DNA of 64,000 bases from positions 57,722-121,721 of the forward strand of contig JAIWNI010000084.1 in the NCBI GenBank assembly GCA_025331435.1. The letters run 5' to 3'. Under the pieces are notes generated by a model that worked only from the letters and a program-made list of their open reading frames with translations, made no database searches and was not told the DNA's origin. Below are positions 1-10,100 of the stretch, one piece after another. The first letter of the stretch is position 1; every line of letters begins with the position of its first letter. This stretch comes from Choanephora cucurbitarum. Its lineage: Eukaryota > Mucoromycota > Mucoromycetes > Mucorales > Choanephoraceae. The position numbers and the translations under genes were made by a program.

Positions 1-212
1 TGTGAAAGAAGTCACATTACCTCTTCCCGAAGAGATTGCCTATTGAACAGACAACTCAAGTGTATTCTGTTATGTGGGGTGATTTACATTGTTCGTACCC
101 GATATAGTGTGAAAAAGTGGTTCCGTGAGAATGCTATTCATTTTTTTTTTCTCAAACAGTCATTTTTTAAACAGATTTTCTTTCACTTTTTTCACCTTTT
201 TTTTTAAAAAAG

Positions 213-701
213 ATGGCCTTCCATGAACCAATGACCATTCTAATCGATAAAGCAGATGTACCTCCTCGCCCATACAAATGCCCTATTTGCCCTAAATCAT
301 TCTATCGCCTTGAACATCAAACACGTCATATTCGTACACACACAGGAGAGAAACCACATCAATGCACATTTCCTGGCTGTAAAAAGAAATTCTCCCGCTC
401 AGATGAACTGACTCGGCATGTCCGAATCCATACGGCACCTCATAAACGCCCTCAAAAGAAACAAAAGACACGGAACAATCCTTGTTTATCTGATTCAGAT
501 AACGACTATCTCTCTACACCAGAGGCATCTCCTCAAATGTCCTATGCTATGCGGAAATTAGCGCCTATTGAATGCCATTCACTTCAGATCAAACCTATTT
601 TGTATCTTGATTGTCTTCCTCATGTACTTGCCCCCATCATACCCAAACATCAACTTATGGCTGAAACATCTTTACCTTCTATTCATGATATGTTGTCTTG
701 A
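213..701 (+). CDS. CreA/Mig1-like C2H2 zinc-finger transcription factor, short form
   Basis: Single-exon protein of 162 residues, probably a nuclear DNA-binding repressor of the glucose-repression type. Two adjacent C2H2 fingers lie at about residues 21-75. The first has the C-x2-C...H-x3-H pattern, with [18 protein letters not shown] running through its helix and the linker. The second has C-x4-C and [14 protein letters not shown]. These finger helices are the diagnostic CreA/Mig1 signature, which predicts GC-rich (SYGGRG-like) target sites; that prediction comes from the family. The protein is far shorter than CreA or Mig1 (usually 400-500 residues). Only a basic stretch after the fingers and a short hydrophobic tail ending in LPSIHDMLS follow. 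The ATG comes directly after a T-rich and A-rich leader. Paralogous specialised roles are possible. Confidence 0.85.
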   Translation: MAFHEPMTILIDKADVPPRPYKCPICPKSFYRLEHQTRHIRTHTGEKPHQCTFPGCKKKFSRSDELTRHVRIHTAPHKRPQKKQKTRNNPCLSDSDNDYLSTPEASPQMSYAMRKLAPIECHSLQIKPILYLDCLPHVLAPIIPKHQLMAETSLPSIHDMLS

Positions 702-888
702 TTTCTTATTAGATTGTCTACATACACTTCTTTTTTTTTTATTGCTTTGTTCTATAGTCCTTCTTTGTAATTTATATATTTATTAAAAAAAAAAAAAAGT
801 GTATCCAAAAGAAGTTGATTTACTTTGTCGTCACAATTACATTGAGTTGTAAATTTTCTTTTTTTTTTCTTTATTTTTATTTTTATAG

Positions 889-3849
889 ATGTTGTCCCGT
901 ATTCAGACAAGAACATGGTCTTCAAGAAGAGTATCATGTACAATTTTACGAAAACAGCCAAATTGCCTTCCTCGCCTTCATTCCTTCAAGACATACTCAG
1001 CACAGGCAGGAAAGATCGAGAAGGTAACTAGTAGAGGATTCAACTTATCAGAGCCATTCATCTTGTTATCTATAGTCTAGTCTGGAATACAGTCAAGAAC
1101 AGACAGCTCAATTATACCTTGACAACGTATTTCCCTTAAAAGTCCATTCATTTGATATTCGACAGATGTTCTTTCGGGATTCAAAAAGCTTTTTGGAAAG
1201 TAAAGCACATCAAGCCATTCCTTCCGATAATCTACCTTATGAATTTACCATTAAGGAAATCATTGCTCGGTAAGCCATGGGTGCATGAATGGAATGAAAA
1301 AAGTGCTGATGTTGATAATTAGAACAAAAGATGGTGGTGCCATCGTGACTTTTTCTTTCAAGAGCACAGATGGACAGAAACTGAGTGTGGCCAAGGAGAT
1401 TGTGGACAAGATCAACCATCATGTGACAACAAACAACATTGTAGCACCCTTTAACTTCCAATCTGTCCGCGCCTTCTTGGTCAAGGGCCAACCTTTTCTA
1501 GAAGACATCTTGGCCAGATACCCTACTCAACGCCTTCGCATCGAATTTCAAGGTCCAGCCGTCCATGTGGAAACACTCTATCATCAACTCAGACCGTACG
1601 GTAAACTCTTTGATCTGGCCATCTACCCTAACCCTATCACCGCCAAAGATCCAGCCAGGTACGCCATGGCCTATTTTACCCGTATGCGTCATGCGACCAG
1701 TGCACGTAACTGTCTGCATGGCCATGTTGTCGAGGGCACCCGTCTGAATGTGCTGTATGAACGCCAGTTGCGTACCAACGTCGTCAAGGATTGGCTCGTC
1801 AATCATCCCAGAATCACCGTGCCTGCTGTGGCTGCCATCTTTGCCGGTATTACCTATGTCGTCTTTGATCCCATTCGAGTCTTCTTTATTACCTCGAAAG
1901 TCACTCAACGGTTTAATCCGGAGGAATATGCGCTCTATCGTTGGTTGCGTAGAGAGACCTGGGCTCGGTTGTTGCCTGTGGGGGCCACGCGTGAGGTGGA
2001 GCAGTCTCAATCGTTATGGGCTGATGATGTAGAGAAGATTGAAAAGTTAAAATCTTGGCTTGCAGAATCTCCCGGTAAGAATAAAAGACGGAAATTGGAA
2101 TAAGGACTTCATGATCTGTTCTTTTAGAGACCTTTGTGTTGATCACAGGACATAAGGGAAGTGGTAAATCAGCCTTGGTGAAATCGGCTATTCAGGATAG
2201 AAAGTAATGTGTATAGGATCATCACCAACAACTCCTATTAACCTATTCAGCAGAAACAAACTCTTTATCGATTGTGAAGAACTAGCGACAGCAAGAAACC
2301 AATCAGAAATGACCAAGGGTTTGGCAAAGGAAGTGGGTTACTTTCCTGTCTTTACCTGGGCTGCTTCCATGAGTGGCATGTTCGATACCATGATTGCAGC
2401 CACCACAGGCCAGAAGACAAGCTTTTCCTCCAGTCCCGATTCACAAATGAAAGATATTCTCGAGACAGTCGCGATTGCCCTTCGAGAGATTGTACCAAAT
2501 GAAAAGGAAGCACGTCGTCGTGCCAAGGAAAACAAACATCATGTCACCCTCTTGTCGCATATCAAACATGTCGTACTGGATCTCATTGGCAAAGAAGACC
2601 TCCAGAAAACATCGGTCGATGATGACGAGAAGGAAGGAGACGATTCAGATGAACTGACAGAGAAGTTGATTCCAATTGTCGTCATTGATAATTACATGTA
2701 TCGTGAGACAGCCAAGAATGCCAAGTTATGGGAAGAATTGGCTGAATGGGCTTCTCTCTTGATTGAGAATGAAATTGCTCATGTTGTCTTTGTCAGCTCC
2801 AATGCAGGTGTCATGAAGACCTTGGGCAAAGGTAAGTTATTTAGACAGTTTAAGCCTGTTCTAAATCGATGAAACATAGCATTACCTGGTAAAAGCTTTT
2901 CTAGTATTGCCTTATCGGATGCCCCATTGGAAATGGCCATGTCGTTTATTAAGAAACAGCTGGATTCAGACATTGATGATCCAGAATTACCCCAGGTAGT
3001 GTCTGCTTTAGGTGGAAGATTGACTGAATTAGAACTGTTGGTTCAAAAGATGAAGATGAACATGGATGCCAAAAGTAAGTCAAATCCATGTGTTTATACC
3101 TTTTTAGGCTTATGTTCTTTTTTAGCTGCCTTTGAGGATATTGTGGCTCGTAATCTGATTGAAATTCGAAAGTATGGGTTTGGCGATTCAACAGAGTGTG
3201 ACACCAAGTTGGAATGGACAGCACCTCAATTCTGGACGATTGTCAAACTGCTGTCTGAAAAGAAACAGGTAAAGGCATGTTGAAGACTAAACAATAGACT
3301 GAGTGTTATTTTAGATTAACTATGATGAACTCAAATGGAGTCCTACCTTCAATGGTTCAGAAGGACCTTTGAAAGCAATGGAAAGAGCCGAGTTAATTAT
3401 CATTGTTCAGAAAGAAGGTAAGAACACACACTCTCTCTCTTTATTGAAACATGACTGACATGCCTTTAGGTCGATCTCATTCCATTCGACCCGGTAAACC
3501 TGTGTATTATACAGTGTTTGACCGACTGATGGCAGACACGATTTTCAACGCCTCTATGGAAATTGAATCAAACATGGCTCTTAAGAAACAATCCGAGGAG
3601 AACATGGCCAAGTTGGAAGACAATATCAACAAATTGACTCATATCCATGCCCCTAGCAAACTTCCCAAGGAAATTGAGGCACGCGTTCAGTTCTTGTTGA
3701 CCAAGGTGGCTTCTTGTCAAAAGAGTATAGAAGAGTATGATCATAACATCAAAAGAGCTAAAGAGAGCATCACTCAAGCATGGGCAGAAGAACTGTCTGG
3801 TCCATCCCAGCCAAAACAAGAAAAGAAGCGAGGTTTCTTTTTCTTTTAA
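889..3849 (+). CDS. YME2: YME2-like mitochondrial inner-membrane RRM/P-loop protein (mitochondrial escape protein 2)
   Basis: Multi-exon gene with about nine coding exons. The first begins at the ATG at 889 with a basic, Arg/Ser-rich presequence suited to mitochondrial import. Introns near 1024-1079, 1271-1321, 2074-2125, 2204-2253, 2832-2879 and three more before 3470 restore one frame. Recognisable parts in order are a conserved N-terminal region, an RRM-like domain (RLRIEFQGPAVHVETLY), a hydrophobic membrane segment around 1800-1870, and a Walker A motif GHKGSGKS near 2150. A NTPase-like region (KLFIDCEELATARN) and a C-terminal coiled coil follow. This order matches yeast Yme2, which sits in the inner membrane and affects mitochondrial DNA maintenance and escape. 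The protein ends in a basic and Phe-rich tail. The next gene starts only 72 bp downstream on the same strand. Confidence 0.82.
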
Positions 3850-3921
3850 AACCCACAACATTTTAGAATAAACTATTTTCTTTTTTCTTTTTTTTCTTCA
3901 CATTTCTTTTTTATATATAGC

Positions 3922-5511
3922 ATGAATCGGTCAATCTCAGAGAGATGGAAACAACTCCATCCAACATCTGCTGAGGATAAAATCAACAGTACGTCACCCA
4001 TAAAGGAGGGGAACGATATCAAGGCATCTACATTGAAATCCATCATCAGTAACAAATTTAACCCTTCTCCCATCATTGATGTAGTCACACATAGCACCAG
4101 TTTAGATTCAGTCAACACAAGCAGTCGTAGCAGTAGTACTCATAGTAAAATGTCAACATCATTCAATACAAGTCAAAACTCCTTGCAAGACATCACATCC
4201 CATTTTATCGAATCCACTGATTCCCTTCATGCACACCATCTTCAGCCCTCTAGTCTACTCTTCAATTCATCCAAAAGCCATGTCTCCAACACCCATTCAA
4301 CCAACGGAAGCGACGTGCGTTCCAAATGGCCCATTCCCAGCACCATGGACGAAGTACAACGTCTGTGTGAAGCCGAACAAGCTCATGGGACCTCTTATTC
4401 ACGACTGACGTTATGTCTGCACCTGATGGAAAGCGCCTTTCAAGTCGATCCTCATAACGATCTGGTCCTTTCGTCAGACGAGGCAAGGCGGTATTCGGGT
4501 ATGTTCTCGACCCTCAAGCTCACCGCAAGCTCAGATGCACCCAGCACCTTAGGAGAAGCGATGGTAACCGAATCCAAAAGGCTCTTAAAGCAACTTGCCT
4601 GTGGCAGCAACAGTATGGGCGAACGAGCCGAATCCGAAGCGCAGTTCCTGTTGGGCAATTGCTATGGCATGGGCGCCCTTGGCTGGCCCATCAATCACAA
4701 GCGCGCCTTTCAATGGTACTTTCAGGCATCGAAATATGGACACCCCGAGGCCATCTATCGAGCTGCTGTCTGTTACGAATTAGGGATCGGCACCCACAAG
4801 GACTGTCTTCGTGCCTTCAAGTTCTATAAAAAGGCAGCCAATCTCAGTCATGTCCCAAGCATGTATAAGTTGGGCGTCATCTTGCTGAGGGGGTATTATG
4901 GCCAACCACCTTCCAAACGAGAGGGCATCAACTGGCTTCAACGGGCTGCCTGTATTCCAGTCCAGCCAGGCGACAACCCGTCTAGAAAAACGACCGCCTT
5001 ACCTCATGCGCTCCATACCTTGGCTTTGATCCACTTGACCAAAGAATGCCAAGACACCAGTGTGTTGCCGGACCCCATGTATGCCATTCAGCTGTTACGC
5101 GAGGCTGCCCAACTGGGCTATGGACCCAGTCAGGCCAAGTTGGGTGAATGCTATGAATGTGGTCGTCCCTGTCAAGAGGATGAGGCTCAATCGATCTATT
5201 GGTATACACTGGCTGCACAACAAGATGAACCCGAGGCCTGCCTCGCTCTTTCAAGCTGGTACTTGACAGGAGCTCTCAAAACGGGTCTGTTGGTCCAGTC
5301 AGATGAACAAGCTTATTTATGGGCGCGAAAAGCAGCCAAGTTGACCCAACGTCATTTTTCAAAAACAGTGGCTGCAAAGGCTTATTTTACTTTAGGTGTC
5401 TATCATCAGAATGGCATTGGTGCAGTCAAATCGTTGACGCTGGCCAACAAATGGTACAAAAAGGCTGCACAGTATGGACATCCTGAAGCTTTGAAAATGA
5501 CATTAAATTAA
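3922..5511 (+). CDS. Sel1-repeat protein, Skt5/Chs4-like (possible chitin synthase activator)
   Basis: Intronless gene for 529 residues. The first 130 or so residues are Ser/Thr-rich and low in complexity. From about residue 235 to the end there are consecutive Sel1 (TPR-like) repeats, seen as recurring A-x2-LG-x-CY...GxG...A...WY-x2-AA-x2-GH-x2-A units. Sel1 arrays with a disordered N-terminus are typical of fungal Skt5/Chs4 activators of chitin synthase III and of related scaffold proteins. Unlike yeast Chs4, no C-terminal CAAX prenylation box is present (the end is KMTLN), so the precise role is uncertain. The start follows a CT-rich tract. The stop lies only 35 bp from the stop of the convergent minus-strand gene. 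Confidence 0.72.
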   Translation: MNRSISERWKQLHPTSAEDKINSTSPIKEGNDIKASTLKSIISNKFNPSPIIDVVTHSTSLDSVNTSSRSSSTHSKMSTSFNTSQNSLQDITSHFIESTDSLHAHHLQPSSLLFNSSKSHVSNTHSTNGSDVRSKWPIPSTMDEVQRLCEAEQAHGTSYSRLTLCLHLMESAFQVDPHNDLVLSSDEARRYSGMFSTLKLTASSDAPSTLGEAMVTESKRLLKQLACGSNSMGERAESEAQFLLGNCYGMGALGWPINHKRAFQWYFQASKYGHPEAIYRAAVCYELGIGTHKDCLRAFKFYKKAANLSHVPSMYKLGVILLRGYYGQPPSKREGINWLQRAACIPVQPGDNPSRKTTALPHALHTLALIHLTKECQDTSVLPDPMYAIQLLREAAQLGYGPSQAKLGECYECGRPCQEDEAQSIYWYTLAAQQDEPEACLALSSWYLTGALKTGLLVQSDEQAYLWARKAAKLTQRHFSKTVAAKAYFTLGVYHQNGIGAVKSLTLANKWYKKAAQYGHPEALKMTLN

Positions 5512-5546
5512 GCATGATTATTATTATTTACAACATTAAAATAAAA

Positions 5547-6949
5547 CTATTGTTTTAAGCCAAATCGTCTCAAACCAGCTGTCGATTTGGAAGGAGTAGG
5601 TACTCCTATTAAGCTTACTGTACGTGATAATCGTGCAGTGGAAGCAGTTGGGTGAGGGAAATCTAGCGAAGTTTGTGGTCTGGGTCTTATTTGTTTACTT
5701 TGTGATGCAAACATCGATGTCATACCAAGCGACGAATTACTTCGCGAAGAAGGTGCTGGAATATGACTTGCTCTTCTACTGAGTTGACTTAGACGACTGA
5801 TGGAGCCATGTTGAGGATTTGTGACGATAGTGGACTTTGTGCGTTGAGGTATAGGTGGTGCATTCCCAGGCTTGGCCAAGGGTGAGAGTGCATGATGTAC
5901 TGATATACTGGATGCCCTTTTGGCCAATTGAGAAGTACGGGGTCTGGCATCAGACTGGCCTTCAGGATGGATAAGGGAGGATTTGCGACGAGATGCCACA
6001 GACTTGTGGTCCAGTGGTGCTGAGCGAGAGGTGACAGATGAACTGGCGGTGGAAGAAGAGGAAGTGGAGGTAGAGGCACTGAGATGGAGACGAGAGCCCC
6101 GGGTTGCAGTGGATTGAGAGTGTAAGCTGATGTCACTATTCGATCGATCCCATTTTCTATGGTCTTTGGGAGATTGTAATCGAGAAGATTTGGCACCCAC
6201 ATGATAATCTACAAAAGACATGATGAGAGGATTGCCTAGTCTATGCTATTTTCTTGAACATACCATAAAATGGTGTATTGTCAGATAAATTTAATTTGCT
6301 TATAAATTCGTGCTCATTGACCTAATAAAAAGGGGTGACACAAGAAAGGACAATAAAAAGGTTAAAGTTGATTCGACTCATATTGATTTCAACTTACAGC
6401 AATATCGAAATGATTGACATCATAGTTTGATCTGTTACTACCATGATAACTGGGTTCTTTTTTCCCGGAGAATTGGGCAGGAATAAAATGGTTCGAGTAC
6501 TAGTATAGTGTCATGTCAATATGAATTATATTTTTTGAGAAGTTTGTTTTGTTACATTATCGACTTTCCAGAACTCTTCCTTAGAGTCATCTAACTCCAA
6601 TGCGGCTAATTCGGTAAGATCTGTTTCGTCGGCCATGTTTGTAGTGAAGTTAGCATTGATAAGTTCATCCAGGCTGATACTGTCTTCTGAACTAATGGAG
6701 GCAATGGAGCAAGGTCTTTGTCTGTAGATCGAAATTAGAAACAATCGCTCTTTTTTTTTCTACTCCTCAAAAATTCCCCATTCTAATTTAAACCCTGATA
6801 TTCCCCCCACTACAGCCTAATCAAGAATGCCTTGTTTACCTTGTTTTGTTTGAATGAACATGTAGGCAATTGTCTGGATAGTCCGGTATATCCATTAACC
6901 AGTCTTGAACATTGTCATGACAACTTAAATAACTATCTTGGTCTGCCAT
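5547..6949 (-). CDS. Ser/Arg-rich protein with an SxIP-like motif, function unknown
   Basis: A five-exon minus-strand model joins cleanly. The ATG at 6949 begins MADQDSYLSCHD. Exons then run to about 6838, 6731-6554, 6501 to about 6400, a short exon near 6320-6265, and 6202 to the stop. Every junction keeps frame with GT..AG introns, though the donor at about 6553 (GTAACA) is weak. The N-terminal third is acidic. The C-terminal 220 residues are basic and Ser-rich, with repeated RRxS and SRxS patches that could be kinase sites, and one SHIP tetrapeptide resembling the SxIP motif that binds EB1. I recognise no domain. It lies 240 bp downstream of a kinesin-3 gene on the same strand. A microtubule-end role is only a guess. 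Confidence 0.62.
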
Positions 6950-7192
6950 CTTTTTTTTTTCTTATTTTTATATATATAGAAAGGAAAGAAAGAGTTTTAA
7001 TAAGCCTATGGAGAAATTAAAGAAAAAAGAATAGAGAGAGATAAAGAAAAAGAAAGCCAAAATTATGCTACAATCGAAAATTAAAAAAAAAAAAAAGTTC
7101 GGAAAGAAAATATCACGTGTATTTAAAGTCAAAAAATGGCAAATGCTCCTGAGGTGTCTTTAACAAATAGAGCTTAAAGGGGAGAGTTCTCC

Positions 7193-10100
7193 TTAGAAAG
7201 AATTTAGACTTTCCAACTTCTTTACTGGATAAAATTGGTCTATTTTAGATAACCAATCCTTCATGTCTTCAAAATCGTTGGCTTGGAAAAGGTAGGCATT
7301 GTTGTTGGTGTATATGGCAAAGATATATTTCTTCTGAAGCATCTCTTCAAGATCTGTCTTGTAGTCTACTCGCGCTGAGGTAAGGTTGAGCACGCCTAAT
7401 TCTTCAATTTCAGTCTGATCCTGATAGAAAATGATAAATGGCCTATATTTGTATTAGAATGAGCCAACATTTGTTTTTGTCAAACATCCTTATTGTTCTA
7501 TACCTTCGAAGTACAAACCAGTGCTTTAACCATGAACCATCCACGTTTTCTGGGTGTAACAGATATCCTTTCTTAGTCACTGTATCACTGTTGTAAAAAA
7601 TAGCACAAAGTTTAATTAAAAAAGAAAAAGAAAGAAAATATTAGACGATAGAGTTTACCTTGGATGCATTTGTTGAATATCTGCAGTCAACTTCATGTTG
7701 GAATATTTCTTGCTGATAGTAGTTGAGTTACTGTTGATACTGCTGATGCTATTGCTGCTGTTAGAAGGATTCAGTGATGTGATGCTAGGTGGCTCCTGCG
7801 TAAAAACAATCTATGCAAGGGAAAATCAATCATATTGTACTACCTCTTTTTTTGTTTCTATTATTACCTCTTCACGAGTACCATGCTGTGTTCTCCAGAG
7901 GTCAATCACTTTTCTGACCAATGTTTCAGGATCTGTCTTTTTCGTGCTTTCTGGTTCATCATATTCTATGGTGTTTGTAGAAAGGCTTCTTTGGATCGTC
8001 TTGGTCTGAGGATGCTTGGCCAACACCAAAGCATGTCTGAATGCGGCTACACTTTCGCGCTGAAGCATGCGTTGACGTGCTTCTCTATAGTCAGTAATAA
8101 GAGATACACCTCGTGGTTTCCAAGAACCGATAAATTCTTCACCTCGAACGTACTTGTTGGCCGTATTGAGTCGCCACAATTCCCGTACCTGACGTGTCAT
8201 AGGTGGCTTCAGTTGTACCATATACATTGCACTCGTCTTCTTGACGATACGATTCACATCTGCATTAGAATCACCGCCCAACAAGAACTGTCTAAATAGA
8301 GAAGAGGAGGAAGTGGAAGTATGGATAGTGGCATCACGGTGGTGCATTTGAACAGCAATGTCCATTTCAAAGTTGAGAGGGGATACACATTTGGCACAGG
8401 TAATTTGCCATGAAAGCGTCAATCGAATACGCTGGCCAGAGGATGTGATTCGGTTCAAGAAAGAGGCGTTATGAAGCGAACTATCCCAAGGACCTTGAGC
8501 AGTCATATGTGACAGACCATTTCGTTCAAACGTGACTTGACTGTTCTCAGGAAGCAACTGAATATCCACTGGAGCATGCGAGGAAGTCTCAACCACCTTT
8601 CCTTTGCTGTCGAGCAGCTGTATTTTTCCAACCTTGACTTGCTTGATTTCGAGCCACTCAAACTGTTTCCCAGAATCGTGTGATAAGGTAAAGGAGATGC
8701 GGCGCTGAAGACCTTGTCTTAGACAGAAGATATCTTGGTGGTGTTTGATGTGATGATGATGGTTGTCACGTATCTCCTTATGTAGGACCTTAGCAGGGGT
8801 ATATTCTCCGTCTGAATCTAACTCAAGAATTTGGATCGATGCTGTCACATCGTGTCGTTCTTCCATCAGAATACCATCAAAGGTACATCGCTCGATAGAA
8901 AAGCGTCGATCGGCAGAAAAGCGGCGACTGGCAGGCACGTGGCCCATGTATTCTCCAGGTTCAGATACAACCGCCTTTTCAAGCAAGGTTGATTTCTCAG
9001 AGAGTGGTGGTGTCTCAGTGTGATGATGGGTATGTTCAACTAGTTCGCATAGATAAGACTCTTGAGCTTGTCCATACACTTCAACAGTCAGTCCTTGGTT
9101 CAGGATGACATCCATCATGTTTTCAGTGATGTTGACAGACAATGTTTGACTTTGATCAAAGACGACCGTTTGATCACCAAAGTTGCTGACAGGTTCAGTC
9201 TGATAGATTTTATCGCCTACAGAATACCGCTCAACATTACCGAATGAGGAAAGTCTGAATTGTGCATGAATTTGGGTGAAATTGGATTCGCTGACACCTT
9301 TTAACTCCTGAATGCGTACTTCAAATACTTGTTGCTGTCCTATATGCAAGAGATATTTTTCACTCAACACCTTGCGCTCCTGCATGACATTGTTAGAAGA
9401 TCGCTTTCGATAGAACAAGTTGGGTCGTCCCTGATTGGATGGTTCATCTTGTTGTTGCTGTTGTTGTTGTTGTTGCGACTTTCTTGAGATAGATCGGGCT
9501 ATAGGCGTGACAAGCACACGAATTTGGCCCATGACTTGTCCAGTGTTTCTACAGTAGATGTCGACATAGTTATCAGCATGCAGCTGCAAGGTTAAATTCC
9601 TTAAGGGTACACGAGCTAACCCAATGAGAGAATAGCGGGGGCAAGGTGTTTCATAAAATGGATCTTCCCTATTGAAATGTTGACCAGTAAACAAGGGCTT
9701 ATCTGTGTAATCATAGAGTCTTCGCATGCGTCTCAGTCGATGCTTTAGCTTGGTGATAGACCAAATGTAGGTAGCACGGTGTACATGATCAATCACTTGC
9801 ACTGCAAGACATGGTTTAGGTTCCTTGATCAGATGTGTGTCGGGTTCCCTTGTGAATGGCTGAAGAGCGGACGTGGACTCCCAGAAGGACAATGGGTTAG
9901 ACGATATATCATCATGAACCACAGTGTATTGATAGACAACATTCTTTCCTAATTCTCTCGCCATGATGTTTGCTTCCTTCAATACAACAGCATGAACAAG
10001 ACACCCTTCAGCCATCTTGACATATCTTAACTGACGCCACTTATCAATGGTCATACGTATAAGGTGATCAGCAGCGTTCTTGGCAGTGAAGCCAACCATC

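Noticed and set aside
1498..2010. Long minus-strand ORF of 170 codons
   Set aside because: It is the antisense of the YME2 RRM-containing exon. The plus-strand reading has recognisable domains and splice-consistent ends.
9442..9480. CAG-type repeat in kinesin as a regulatory microsatellite
   Set aside because: It is an in-frame polyglutamine run of about nine residues; short and common in these proteins, with no sign of special function.
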